In this document: positions 23,901-36,367 of the stretch, piece by piece
Layout: every line of letters starts with the position of its first letter
Numbering within the stretch: the stretch's first letter is position 1
Assembly: GCF_036884655.1 (NCBI RefSeq)
Contig: NC_088345.1
Span: forward strand, 22,601,001-22,665,000
DNA: 64,000 nucleotides
Direction of reading: 5' to 3'
From: Musa acuminata AAA Group
Taxonomy: Eukaryota; Streptophyta; Magnoliopsida; Zingiberales; Musaceae
Made by a program: the position numbers and the translations under genes
Notes under the pieces: generated by a model
What the model was told of the DNA's origin: nothing
Seen by the model: the letters and a program-made list of their open reading frames with translations, nothing else
The model's database searches: none

Positions 23901-25512
23901 TGTTGAATCTCGGATTTTGATGATGAAACTAATTGATTGTGTTTAGATGTTTAACTGCATTTTGAGTGATGCAGATCTACTTGATCAGGATTAGATAGTT
24001 GAAGCAGGAGGAATTGACATTGTGCCGGAGGAGATCATGTCAGGATATTGGACGGCAGAAGGTTTCGGACGTCGGGCATCAGGCCAAGGAGAGCGGGATT
24101 GCACCCAGGATATCGGGGTTGCGGAGGTCAACCGTCGATTGGGCAACAAGCCTCAAGAGAGGATGATGCGCTGAAGAATCAGATGAAGCGCCAACCAATG
24201 ACGTGCCGGGCAACATAATATCAATTCGCATTGTAATAATTATCTAGATCGGAGTAGAGTTTTGGCTTGTGTGTGCAGGATTAACTACGATAACGACGAA
24301 GACATAAAGTGAAACAAAGTGTCGAAGTCAAGTACAAAAGATTTGTTGCAAGTTTGAGAGTTCGATGGAAGTCCGAAGGTTCGTCGGGAATGCTGTCGGA
24401 ACTAGCCGAGAATGAGTAAGGGAGCTTCTCGAAGGGTTTTTCGGAAGCTCGTCGGAAAGTTCATTGGAAGTTCGCGGAGCTCATCGAGAAAGATCGGAGC
24501 TTGCCAAAGAAGCTCATTGGAACTCACCAAGATCAAATCATGAAGTCTAGGAGCTTGTCGGGAGTCCGCAGAATGGTTTCTGAGAGTTTATCGAAAGACC
24601 GCCAAAAGTTCGCTGGAAGCTCGCCGGAAGAAGTCTTGACTTGCGGACTTTATAATAACTTAGGAAATGTCTTTAAATTCATAGTTAGTACATTAATTAG
24701 GATTAGGATTAAAAGATAATCCTATATCCTGGTTAGGAGTCAATTGGGCCCAAAATTAGACTTGGTTTGGGCTAAATTTAAAGCCCAACTAGTGAACCGA
24801 AAGGTCTAGCGGTGGCACCACCAGACTGGGCGGTTGTACCGCCCAGCACCCGAGAGCCAAGCGGTGGCACCGCTTAAGCTGGGCGGTGGCACCGCTTGGC
24901 TGGCCGGTGGCACCGCCAGTCCACTATCAGTGTTAGACACTGACAGGCGGTGGCACCGCCATCATCGGGAACCAAAGAGAATTCAAATTTTGGAGCCCAA
25001 ATTTGAATCCTCTTGAGGCCTACAAATCTCAGCTGAGATTACAACTTTTTGAGAAGCAATTGATTGAGAGAAAGGTCTTAGAAAAGTCTTAGCAAGTATT
25101 GTTTTCAATTTGCTAGAGTGTTCACCTCCTTTCTTGCTGAAAATTTGTAAGAGTGTGAACCGCTTGTTAAAAGTTGTAAGAGGGGTATTTGCCCTTCCCC
25201 TTCAAGAGATTTGCTAGTGGAAGGTGGGAGCCTCATCGAAGAGGGCCTCGCAAGTGGATGTAGGTCATTTGACCGAACCACTTTAAAATTGGCGTGATCT
25301 CTGGTTTGCATTTCATTATTGCTATTTACATTACTGCAAACCTTCTTACATGCTTTATTTCCTCATTACCTTTTCTGCATATCTTTACGAACACGCGTTC
25401 AAGTTAAGCTTTTCAAGTTCGGTTATTGTCGTATCAAAAGATTTGTCAAAACCGACATTTTAATCCGCTGCACTAATTCACCCCCCCTCTTAGTGCCTCT
25501 CCGTTCCTAACA
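23901..25512 (+). repeat. Element C 5' LTR (1612 bp)
   Basis: From TGTTGAATCTCGG to TTCCTAACA; same family as the A LTR. Dyads of the GGTGGCACCGCC type are at about 24800-24965, and a C-run CCCCCCC is at 25481-25487. Confidence 0.92.
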
Positions 25513-25514
25513 AT

Positions 25515-25526
25515 TGGTATTAGAGC
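25515..25526 (+). promoter_or_regulatory. Primer binding site (tRNA-iMet), element C, one mismatch
   Basis: TGGTATTAGAGC, with T in place of C at the seventh base of the usual site. Position relative to the LTR edge is normal. Confidence 0.88.
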
Positions 25527-25563
25527 CCGGTATTTCTCATTTCGGATTTACACTTGAGAGAAA

Positions 25564-26328
25564 TGGCTCTTCATGGCTTTCAAGAGGGCTTATCAGTTTT
25601 TCATCCACCGTTGTTTAACGGATTGGACTACACTTCGAATGATAGTTTTCTTGATTTCTATGGATTTGGATTTATGGAATATCGTTGAAAACGGTTTTCA
25701 ACTTCCCTCTAAACCGATGAACGAATGGTTGGATTTGGAGAAGAAGTATTTTTCTTTAAACACAAAGGCTATGAATGCCTTATTTTGTGCTTTGGACAAA
25801 AATGAGTTCAATCAGTTTTCAACGTGCGAAACGGCTTTTGAAATTTGGTGAACACTTGAAATCACGCACGAGGCAACTAGTAGAGTCAAAGACTCGAAAG
25901 TTAACATTTTAATGCATGATTTCGAGCTTTTTCGAATGAAGCCGAGCAAAACCATTGTCGACATGTACACCCGTTTTACGGATGTCCTCAATGGTTTACA
26001 AGCTCTTGGCAAATGTTTCTCGAATTTTGAACTTGTTAGTAAAATTTTACGATCACTTTCTAAAGCTTGGGAATCAAAACTAACGGCAATACAAGAAACA
26101 AAAGATTTTAATATTTTTTCACTTGAAGAACTTATTGGCTCATTGATGACATATGAAATGGTGCGCAATGTACATGATGAACACAATCAACACTTGAACC
26201 ACCTTCCAAAGAATAGGAAGGATTTGGAACTCCGGACAAATGAATACCACTTGAGCGATGACTCAAGTGATGAGGACAATGATGAACTTGAACTTCGGAC
26301 ACTAAATTTTAATAAGTTCATTAAATAA
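25564..26328 (+). pseudogene. gag: Broken copia gag, element C
   Basis: The ATG at 25564 opens with MALHGFQEG, matching the A gag. A small deletion near 25630 removes the W-K-R motif region and shifts frame. The body then reads VFLISMDLDLWNIVENGF and LNTKAMNALFCALDKNEFN. A TGA at 25849-25851 replaces the expected R in FEIWRTLE, and homology continues to 26328 (LEELIGSLMTYEM, then an acidic DDSSDEDND stretch). Protein loss is certain. Past 26450 the sequence becomes the family's non-coding DNA, at a possible splice donor AAG|GTAAGT (26452-26457). Confidence 0.85.
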
Positions 26329-28224
26329 AAATCTAAAATAAACAATGAACTTGAACGAAGGAAGAAGCCAAAGAAGTGGAAGGCAACCAAGGATGAATAA
26401 AAAACTTTCAAAGGTGAAACGGCGAATTGGGCTTTGACGAGCTTCGACTACAAGGTAAGTAACTCAACTCTCTTGAATTATTTTGAAATTACATAATACT
26501 TTTCATGAGTTATTTTTAATTTAGTTTAGGGTTAATTACATGAAAAATAAAAAAATTAGAAATCATGCTTATTATTCTAGTAATTTTGAAAATAATCATG
26601 AAAATTGTATGTTTATGATAAACAAAATAATTTTGATTAAAAATGCCTTATGAAATATGATATAATGTCTAATAAATTTATTTTTTGAAGCTATGCATGA
26701 TGATGATGATGAGTTATGGGTAATTTATAGTTTATTGATTATTGATGATTTCCATAATGATCTTTTACGATTTATGGATTATCGATTTATACCATGATGA
26801 AAGTTGCTTTCGAAAATGATGCACGGCTTTTGTATGCAAACTAAGCATGAAAAGATAGATTCACCTAAAAAAAAAAAATGTATGACTACAACAAATAACA
26901 AATGATTTTGGTTGAATTTACTTTATACTCAATGAAACCATCATTGATGAATATGCTTTATATTTAACAGTTTCTTTGGCTTATATGTTCTATCATGATA
27001 AATATTTTAAAAATAAATGAAATCATGTTTGATTTGAAGTAATGCATAATGATCATGCTTAATGATGCATTTTTTGATTTGACATAAAAGTAGCTTTAAA
27101 AAATGATGTATGTTTTGATTTGACATAAATGAAATAGGCATGCTTATATGAAATAGTGAAGTGTCATGCTTGACAATTGTATACTTAATGATGCATAAAG
27201 TTGTAATAAAAATATTAATATTTTAATAATATGATTTGATGATTTTATGCATGACATTGTAAAGTTATATATAATGATGCATAATGATGAAATTGTGAAA
27301 TAAAAATATTAAACATTTTAAAACCATGTTTTAGGGTCATGCATATTGATCATGCTTAATAAATCTCGAAATTATGCATGATGAATCTTATGATTTATGG
27401 ATTATTGATTTTTACCATAATGAAAGTACCTTATTGATCTTTGTTGTAATAAATCTTACTCTTTCGGTTTTAAACATGAAACATGTTTTTTATTGGCATA
27501 AATGAAACAAAATCATATATTTTGAAATAATCGAAAAGAGGGAAACATTCTTGAAAATTATTTTGCTCAATCTTATTGATTTTGATAAATCCATTTGTAT
27601 CAGAATCTCTTGGATTTTGATAATGATTTTGATAATTTAAATTTGAATAAATTTTTATCGAAATCACGATCTTGATCTCTTGAAATTTATAACATGAAAT
27701 CCTTTATGAATTAAGATTGTTTTCTATTTAAAAGGAGATTTGTCGAAATGTTTCATAGTCTTTTAGTATTCATGATCTTGATAATTATGTTTTGAAACTC
27801 TATGTAAACCAAGAATGTTCATCATGATTCTCTCTTTGAATATTTAAAGAGGAGAATTTTCTAGATGAATCATGATTTTGATGATTGAATATTTGATGTG
27901 CATGAATTGAGATCTTGCTCTCCTACTATTCTTTTTGCTATTCACCAAAAGGAAGAGTAATTCTAATAAACCATGATATGCTATATGAATTTTATTGTAT
28001 TCATGAAGTAATATCTCATCACTAATTTTTATTTATATTCCTTCATGTGATGATATAAATGTATGAAACACTTATGATATGATTTTTTATACAATTCCAT
28101 GTATTCGTGAAATATTTATCTCATCACCCAATTAATTCCTCTTGATACTCCTAATGTGATGAAGTGAAATTATGCATGAAATACAAATGGGGAGAAGTTT
28201 TGATCATGCATGGTAGGATATAAT
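26329..28224 (+). other. Element C non-coding interior, left part
   Basis: AT-rich, rich in ATGATGATG/TTGATGAT words, no credible gene. It is the reverse-complement counterpart of about 4593-2645 of element A. It ends in the target duplication ATAAT (28220-28224) of element B. Confidence 0.85.
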
Positions 28225-29985
28225 TGTTGAATCTCATATTTTGATGATGAAGTCAATTGTCATTTGTTGTCTAATCTGTGTTGAGATAAGTGTGCAGGAT
28301 TAACTACGATGAAAGTAAGACATGCAGCAGGAGTTGTGCCGGAGTCATGACAATGATCACGTTGGGAGTTCGAGAGCTCAACGGAAGTTCGGACAGTCGT
28401 CCGAGGTTCTGCGGGAACAAATCCGAGAAGTCCAGAAGCTTGCCAAAGAAGCTCGTCAAAACTTGCCAAGTGGATCGTCGCAAGTCCAGGAGTTTGCCGG
28501 AAGTCCGCAGGAGCATCACCGAGGGTTCATCGGATGATCGACGGAAGTTCGCCGGAAACTCGCCGGAAGAAGCGATTGACGCACCGGAGCAAGCTGCAGA
28601 AATTGTCTTAGGATTTATTGTAGTTAGCACTAATGATTAAGTTGAAAATGGGAGGTGATCCCATTAGCTTAATCTTGAGGCAATTGGGCCCCTAAAAAAC
28701 CCAAATTGGGCCGAATGGATCAACCCATTCGGACCCTGGTTGCTGTGGGAGGTGCAACCGCCCAAGCCAGGAGGTAGCACCGCCTGGGCTAAGTCTCCCA
28801 AGGAGACTGGGTAGTGCAACCGCCCCAGCCAGGAGGTGCAACCGCCTGGGCTCAGTCTCCGAGCGAGACTGGGCGGTGCAACCTCTCCTGATAAGAGGTG
28901 GCACCGCTTGAGCTCAAGTTTCGAGCTCTGCCAAGCGGTGCAACCGCCCCAGTCAGGAGGTGCAACCGCCTGAGCTCGGTCTTCGAGCTCTGGCAGAGAG
29001 GTGCAACCGCCCCTAACAAAGGTGGCACCGCCCAGAGGCTTAGTCTTCGAGCTCTGCCAGGCGGTGCAACCGCCCTAGTCAGGAGGTGCAACCGCTTGAT
29101 CCCAGAATTCCGGGAATTGACAGTTTTGAACTCCAAATTTGAACTGGGTTGCGGCCTATAAATACCCCACCCATTCAGCACTGAAAGGAGCAACTAACAC
29201 TCGAAATCTTAATATCTTTCTGTGATTCTTAGAGCTCAAAACTGTTGTAAAGACCAAAAGTTCTCCTCCTTCTGTTCTTCAAAGTTTGAGTTGTAAAGAG
29301 AGGAGAGAAAACTTCTGTAAGGGTTGTCTCCTAAACCCGTCAAAAGGAGTGAATCTGTAAAAGGGTGGTTGGCCTTCGCCTATTGAAGGAAGGCCTCTAG
29401 TTGACGTCGGTGACCTCGTCGGTGGAGGAAGCCAAAAGTGGAGTAGGTCAAGATTGATCGAACCACTCTAAATCTCGGTTTGCATTTCCTTTGAGCATTT
29501 TACCTTCACTGCAAACTTCTCAACAGCTTACTGCCTTCTGCGATTTTACGAACGAGTTTCTAAGTTCAGAACTTTCCGAATCTGCGTTTAGACGTAAATC
29601 GACTTTTTTTGTACGATCATCATATTTCAGTTTACGTTTACGTTTTGATTTCAATCATAACTATTTACTGCCTTCTACGATCTTACGAATAAGTTTCTAA
29701 GTTCATAACTTTCTAAATCTGCGTTTAGACGTAAATCGGCTTTTATCGTACGAACTTCGCATTTCAGTTTGCGCTTGTATTCTGCTTTCCATCATAAACT
29801 GAAAACTACCTTCGTAGATCTACTTTAACGTCATCTCGCTTAATCTCAAGTTAAAGTAATCTTAGAATCGGCTTTCACATCAAAATCGTTTTTATCGAAT
29901 GAACGCAGCTTTCGTTTTAATCGCTGAAAAATTTTCGCTGCACTAATTCACCCCCCCCCCCCCCCCCCATCTTAGTGCTCTTAAT
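28225..29985 (+). repeat. Element B 5' LTR, 3' edge deleted
   Basis: Starts TGTTGAATCTCATATT. Dyad array at about 28740-29100, TATA box at about 29155-29165, and an 18-base C run at 29951-29968. After CTTAGTGCTCTTAATC it passes directly into TCGGTTAATTCTC. Compared with D (GATCCTAACAATTGGTATCAGAGCGGGGTTAACTC region) about 25 bases, including the terminal CTAACA and the whole primer site, are gone. Confidence 0.88.
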
Positions 29986-30022
29986 CTCGGTTAATTCTCA
30001 AACAGATTAAAACCCAATAGAG

Positions 30023-31606
30023 ATGGCTTACGCCGAAAACCAAGAGGGTCATTCTATTACACGTCCACCCATGTTCAATGGGACGAACTACACCTATTGG
30101 AAGACCCGAATGAGGATCTTTCTTATTTCTATTGACTTTGAACTTTGGAATCTTGTCGAGAATGGTTTTTCGAAGTCTTCTCTTCCAATGATCGATTGGA
30201 ATGATTTGGAGAAGAAGGCTTTCGCTCTTAATGCAAAGGCTATGAATGCCTTATTTTGTACACTTGATAAAAACGAGTTTAATCGTGTTTCGATTTGTGA
30301 AACCGCATTTGATATTTGGCACACACTCGAAGTGACTCATGAAGGCACAAGTAGAGTGAAAGAGTCAAAAATCAATCTTTTGTTACACTCTTTCGAACTT
30401 TTCCGGATGAAACCGAGTGAGACTATTGGCGACATGTTTACCCGTTTCACGGATGTTGTCAACAGTCTAAAAGGACTCGGAAAAAGTTTTTCGGATTTTG
30501 AGCTCGTAAATAAGATTCTAAGATCCCTTCCTAAGAGTTGGGATCCTAAAGTCACTGCTATTCAAGAGGCGAAAGATCTAAACAACTTTCCTCTTGAAGA
30601 ACTAATTGGGTCATTAATGACCTACGAGATGACTTGCAAAGCTCATGAAGAGCAAGAAGACATCCTTCCAAAGAACAGGAAGGATATGGCACTTAGAACT
30701 TTGGAAGACCACATGAAAGAAAACTCAAGTGATGAGGACTGTGACGATGACTTGGCACTTCTAACAAGAAAATTTAAAAAATTCGTTAAAAGAAACAAGA
30801 TTAAGAATGACACTAAAAATAAACTTGAACCCAAGAAGGACCAAGTTATTTGCTATGAGTGCAAAAAGTCGGGACACTACAAGAGTGATTGTCCCCAAGC
30901 CAAAAAGAGAACAACAAAGAAGAAGGCGCTCAAAGCAACATGGGATGATTCGAGCGCGTCCGAAGAAGAGGAGTCCAACACTGAGCAAGTTGCTCATTAT
31001 GCCTTAATGGCCATCGGAGAGGAGGTAACAAATTTATTAGATGCAGATTTATCTTTCAATGAATTATTAAATGTCTTCTATGACTTATTTGATGAATGCA
31101 AGATTATCAATAAAAAATATAAATTGCTAAAAAAGGAGCATGATAGTCTTACTTGTGATTTTGATAAGTTAAAAACTGAATATCATGATAGTTTAGATCC
31201 ATGCATTAAATGTCATGATCTAGAAACTCTCCAAAAAGAAAACTTGCTACTTAAAGACACCTTGAAGAAATTCGAGGTTGGTAGCAAGTCATTAAACATG
31301 ATCCTTGCAAACAAGGGTTACGTTCCAAAAAGGAGTGGAATTGGATTTGTGAGAAGTTATCACCAAAATTCAACCACCTTCATAAAAGGCCCCATCTTAC
31401 ATGTTCAACACCAAACCAAATGCAACTTTTGTTGCAAACTTGGACACAATACGCAATATTGTCCATTCAAGAAAATTAGTCCAAACAAATTGATTTGGGT
31501 TCCGAAAGGAACCATGATAAATTCTATGCAACATGATAGACAATGTAGATCTATCTTTGAGGCGCCCAAAAGCAAATGGGTACCTAAAAATCATCCTTTC
31601 TTGTAG
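30023..31606 (+). CDS. gag: Copia gag polyprotein, element B
   Basis: An intact frame of 527 codons from the ATG at 30023 (MAYAENQEGHSI). The capsid-type core occupies about residues 20-205. An acidic/lysine-rich linker follows, then a CCHC zinc knuckle CYECKKSGHYKSDC at 277-290, a coiled-coil-like helical region (about 330-430), and a second CCHC (CNFCCKLGHNTQYC) at about 467-480. Gag makes the cytoplasmic particle, and the knuckles bind element RNA. A TAG at 31605-31607 ends it; the same frame then continues into protease, so gag and pol are separated by one stop codon. Whether that stop is read through or a mutation is unknown. The base after the stop is A, unlike well-known CARYYA readthrough contexts. 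Confidence 0.9.
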   Translation: MAYAENQEGHSITRPPMFNGTNYTYWKTRMRIFLISIDFELWNLVENGFSKSSLPMIDWNDLEKKAFALNAKAMNALFCTLDKNEFNRVSICETAFDIWHTLEVTHEGTSRVKESKINLLLHSFELFRMKPSETIGDMFTRFTDVVNSLKGLGKSFSDFELVNKILRSLPKSWDPKVTAIQEAKDLNNFPLEELIGSLMTYEMTCKAHEEQEDILPKNRKDMALRTLEDHMKENSSDEDCDDDLALLTRKFKKFVKRNKIKNDTKNKLEPKKDQVICYECKKSGHYKSDCPQAKKRTTKKKALKATWDDSSASEEEESNTEQVAHYALMAIGEEVTNLLDADLSFNELLNVFYDLFDECKIINKKYKLLKKEHDSLTCDFDKLKTEYHDSLDPCIKCHDLETLQKENLLLKDTLKKFEVGSKSLNMILANKGYVPKRSGIGFVRSYHQNSTTFIKGPILHVQHQTKCNFCCKLGHNTQYCPFKKISPNKLIWVPKGTMINSMQHDRQCRSIFEAPKSKWVPKNHPFL

Positions 31607-31607
31607 A

Positions 31608-32932
31608 AACCCACACCATCGCAAGCTAGGAGCAAGAGATGGTATCTTGATAGTGGATGCTCAAGGCATATGACCGGCGATCCATCTCAATTCTCTAAGC
31701 TCACTAGCATAGACAAAGGCTATGTCACCTTCGGAGACAACAACAAGGGTAAAATCATTGGCAAAGGAATCATAGGTAACAAATCCAACTTCTTTATTGA
31801 AGATGTTTTGTTAGTTGATGGTTTAAAACATAACCTCCTGAGCATTAGTCAATTATGTGATAAAGGATACACTGTCAAATTCGAATCTAATGCTTGCATC
31901 ATTGAAAAACCACATAAAAACATGTCTATGATTGCATTAAAACAAAATAACATATACACTATTGACATCAATGATTTATGTAATGAAATGTGTTTTTCGG
32001 TTTTGAATGAGGATGCTTGGCTATGGCATAGAAGATTAGGTCATGCTAGCATGAAACTAATCACTCAAATATCATCTAAAGAACTTATAAGAGAAATTCC
32101 TCATATCAAGTTCATCAAAGATGATGTATGTGATGCTTGCCAATTAGGTAAACAAATTAAGGGTAGTTTCAAAACTAAGAATCAAATAAGCACCTCTAGG
32201 CCCTTACAATTGATCCATATGGACTTGTTCGGACCAATCTCTACATCGAGTCTAGGAGGTAGCAAATACGCCTTTGTCATTGTTGATGACTATAGCAGAT
32301 ATACATGGACCTACTTCTTAAAATAGAAAAATGAATGCTTTAGATATTTTACCAAGCTTTGTAAACTTGTTCAAAATGAGAAGGGTTCTATGATTTCGTC
32401 AATTAGAAGTGATCATGGTGGAGAATTTTAAAACCATGATTTCCAAGAATTCTGTGAACTCAATGGATACAACCATAATTTCTCAACCCCAAGAAATCCT
32501 CAACAAAATGGGGTAGTAGAAAGAAAAAATCGAAATTTACAAAAAATGGCAAGAACAATGTTGAATGAACATAGCCTACCCAAATACTTTTGGGCCGAAG
32601 CCGTAAACATTGCATGCTATATTTTGAATAGAGTTCTAGTAAGACCCTTACTCACCAAAACTCCTTATGAGTTATGGAATAACAAAAAACCCAATGTTTT
32701 ATATTTTAAAGTCTTTGGGTGTAAGTGTTTCATCTTGAATGAAAAGGATAACTTAGGAAAATTTGATGCTAAATCCGATGAAGAAATCTTTCTTGGTTAT
32801 TCTTCGATTTCTAAAGCTTTTCGTATATTCAATAAATGAACTTTAATTATTGAAGAATCCATTCATGTTGTTTTCAATGAGATTTTCGAAATTAGGAAAA
32901 ATGATCTTGATGATGATGTTAATTTTGATTCT
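31608..32932 (+). pseudogene. pol: Protease and integrase of element B, interrupted by stops
   Basis: Same frame as gag. The protease active site is in RWYLDSGCSRHMTG at about 31640 (D-S-G, usual for copia). A GAG-pre-integrase region (WLWHRRLGHASM, about 32020) with the histidines, and CDACQLGK with the cysteines, form the integrase zinc finger. The catalytic core has IHMDLFGPI and DDYSRYTW (32215-32310). Stops follow at 32325-32327, in HGGEF (about 32428-32430), and at 32837-32839. Between them PQQNGVVERKNR (catalytic glutamate) and the integrase C-terminal KVFGCKCF are clear. The enzyme cannot be made whole. Confidence 0.88.
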
Positions 32933-34625
32933 TTGAATTTAAATGAAACCCCGTCTCCAACTAGCAACTTGGATGCATTCACTTCCCAGATTTCCTTACC
33001 CAAGGATTGGAAGTATGTAGATGCTCATCCTAAGGAGCTAATCTTAGGAGACACATCAAAGGGGGTTCAAACACGATCTTCTCTTAAAAATTTTTGTGCC
33101 AACGCCGCTTTTCTCTCCCAAATTGAACCCAAATGTGTTGACGAAGCCATAAAAGATGATTCATGGATTATCGCAATGCAAGATGAATTAAATCAATTTG
33201 AGAGAAATGAGGTGTGGAAGCTTGTTCCTAGGCCAACTGACCATTTAGTTATTGGTACTAAATGGGTTTTTAGAAACAAGCAAGATGAAAATGGTATCGT
33301 GGTTAGAAATAAGGCTAGATTAGTGGCCAAAGGTTTCAACCAAGAAGAAGGTATTGATTACGAAGAAATCTTCGCTCCTGTGGCTCGATTAGGAGTCATA
33401 AGGATGCTCCTTGCCTACGCTAGTAGTAATAATTTTAAGTTATTTCAAATGGATGTTAAAAGCGCTTTTCTTAATGGCTTTATTTCCGAAGAAGTCTATG
33501 TTGAACAACCTCCTGGATTTGAAAATAATAGTCTCCCTAATCATGTGTTTAGATTAACTAAAGCTCTCTATGATTTAAAACAAGCTCCAAGGGCTTGGTA
33601 TGAGAGACTTAGTTCTTTTCTTATTGAAAATAATTTCATAAAAGGCAAGGTTGATACTACATTATTCATCAAGAACTTTGAAAATAATTTTCTCATTGTT
33701 CAAATTTATGTTGATGATATTATCTTTGGTTCTACGAATGAATCTCTTTGTGAATCTTTTGCTAAAACTATGAGTCTTGAATTCGAAATGAGTTTAATGG
33801 GAGAGTTAACATTCTTCTTAGGTTTACAAATCAAACAACTAAGCAATGACATCTTTATTAGTCAAACTAAATATGCTATGAATTTACTAAAGAAGTTTAA
33901 TATGAATAACTCAAAAGCTATTAACACTCCTATGAGCACCTCCACTAAGTTAGAAATTGATGAAAGTGGAGAAAGCTTTGATCAAAAAACTTATAAGGGT
34001 ATGATAGGAAGTTTACTTTACCTCACTGCAACTAGACCAGACATCATGTTCAGTGTAGGACTTTGTGCTAGATTTCAATCAAACCCTAAGATATCTCATC
34101 TCAAAGCAGTTAAAAGAATACTCAGATATCTTAATGGTACCACAAATCTAGGATTATGGGACCCAAAATCTTGAGTTAATTGCTTATGCTGATGCGGACT
34201 TTGCTGGTTGTAGATTAGATAGAAAAAGCACATCAGGAACATGTCAATTCTTAGGACATGCCCTTGTTTCCTGGTCATCTAAGAAACAAAACTCGGTTGC
34301 ACTATCGACAACCGAAGCTGAATATATTGCAGCAAGTGCATGATGTGCACAAGTTGTATGGATGAAAAATACCTTAGAAGATTATAAAGTTCATCTTAAA
34401 AATATTCCCATTAAATATGATAACACAAGTGCAATATGCTTAACAAAGAACCCTATACAACACTCAAGAACAAAACATACTGATATTAGACATCATTTTA
34501 TACGAGATCATGTTACTAATCATGATGTAATCATAGAGTTCATTGATACTAAACATCAACTAGCCGATATTTTTACAAAACCTCTAAGTGAAGAACAATT
34601 TGATTTTATAAGAAGAGAATTATAA
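32933..34625 (+). pseudogene. pol: Reverse transcriptase and RNase H of element B, one frameshift
   Basis: The 32933-34174 frame is a full copia [21 protein letters not shown] starts the domain, then [37 protein letters not shown], and the catalytic YVDDIIFG at about 33712. Near 34165-34174 the frame shifts; RNase H continues in another frame (ADADFAGC, STTEAEYIAAS, then LADIFTKPL), with one TGA (34342) and an open end 34362-34625. RT copies element RNA into cDNA in the particle and RNase H removes the RNA. This is the best-preserved RT in the window. Confidence 0.9.
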
Positions 34626-35437
34626 ATGTTGATGTGTCCGAATACTTAAACTAGTTATAATTACTTTTCGGACTTTATTGAATGATCAAATCACTTGATT
34701 GCCATGTTTTGAAATGTTTTGAATTTTGTAGCATAATCTTGTCCGAATGCATGAAAGAATTCATCTCATTTTCGGACTCGCTTAACGGTTGGAATGACAA
34801 AAATCAGACACTCTTATGAAAAATATTTTTTCGAAATGGATTTGATAAAATGACTTTCCTCCTTCATGCACAAAGAATTATAACATACAAGGAGAAGAAG
34901 TATTCAAAGCATTATACTTATCATGCCTTCCTTTATATGCTTGATAACTTGCTTATATTGTTCTCCTGGTATCACATCTATCATGCTTTTTGTTGATGAC
35001 AAAGGGGGAGAAATATATGAATTGATTTGATGCTATAAACACTGATGCTATGATTATACCATGCCTACATCATCAAGAGATATATGAATAGATGTCATAT
35101 ATAGAAATGCAACACTTGCTAAAATATAAGAAATGTGTGCATCATGTAATGATATCAAAATCTTACTTCTCAGCTTTACATGTTGATATCTTACAATATG
35201 ATGAATTGCCACTATCACCATCATTCAAACTTGTAATGTAAAATTTCAAAATGAATGTCAAGCCTTGACATCATCTTCAAAGAGATACATCATGATAGGA
35301 ATCATGATGGGAATATGTCTCTTGAATTTATAAGGTTTTAAATTCAAGAATGACTTATCTCAAGTATGGCATATAGATAGGGGGAGTTAAGGTTAACTCC
35401 ATTATCAATTGATTGTCATCATAAAAAAAGAGGAGAT
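34626..35437 (+). other. 3' non-coding region of element B with polypurine tracts
   Basis: No gene. Purine tracts lie at about 34998-35012 (GATGACAAAGGGGGAGAAA), about 35378 (AGATAGGGGGAGTT) and next to the LTR (AAAAAAAGAGGAGAT, 35424-35437). The last is the expected site for plus-strand priming; it is degraded from the AAAAGGGGGAGAT of element D. Confidence 0.75.
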
Positions 35438-36367
35438 TATTGAATCTCGGATTTTGATGATGAAGTCAATTGTCATTTGTTGTCTAATCTATGTGTTGAG
35501 ATAAGTGTGCAAGATTAACTACGATGAAAGTAAGACATGCAGCAGGAGTTGCGCCGGAGTCATGACAATGATCACGTTGGGAGTTCGAGAGCTTGACGGA
35601 AGCTCGGACAGTCGTCGGAGGTTCTGCGGGAACAAATCCGAAAAGTCTAAAAGCTTGCCAAAAAAGCTCGTCGGAACTTGCCAAGTGGATTGTCGCAAGT
35701 CCAGGAGTTTGCCGGAAGTCCGCAGGAGCATCACCGAGGGTTCATCGGATGATCGACGGAAGTTCGCCGGAAACTCGCCGGAAGAAATGATTGACGCACC
35801 GGAGCAAGCTACAGAAATTGTCTTAGGATTTATCGTAGTTAGCACTAATGATTAAGTTGAAAATGGGAGGTGATCCCATTAGCTTAATCTTGGGGCAATT
35901 GGGCCCCTGAAAAACCCAAATTGGGCCGAATGGATCAACCCATTCGGACCCTGGTTACTGTGGGAGGTGCAACCGCCCAAGCTAGGAGGTAGCACCGCTT
36001 GGGCTATGTCTCCCAAGTAGACTGGGCGGTGCAACCGCCCCAGCTAGGAGGTTCAACCGCCTGGGCTCAGTCTCCAAGCGAGACTGGGCGGTACAACCTC
36101 TCCTGACAAGAGGTGGCACCGCCTGAGCTCAAGTTTCGAGCTCTGCCAGGCGGTGCAACCGCCCTAGTCAGGAGGTGCAATCGCCTGAGCTCGGTCTTCG
36201 AGCTCTGGCAGAGAGGTGCAACTGCCCCTGACAGAGATGGCACCGCCCAGAGGCTCAATCTTCGAGCTCTACTAGGCGGTGCAACCGCCCTAGTCAGGAG
36301 GTGCAACCGCCTAATCCCGGAATTCCGGGAATTGCCAGTTTTGAGCTCCAAATTTGAACTGGGTTGG
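35438..36367 (+). repeat. Element B 3' LTR, upstream part
   Basis: Starts TATTGAATCTCGG (the TG edge mutated to TA). It carries the dyad array (about 35955-36320) and is cut at 36367 by element F, just before the TATA box. Confidence 0.88.

Noticed and set aside
34626..35437. Possible env-like ORF after B pol (some Sireviruses have one)
   Set aside because: No long frame, signal peptide or membrane segment. The region is the short non-coding 3' end.
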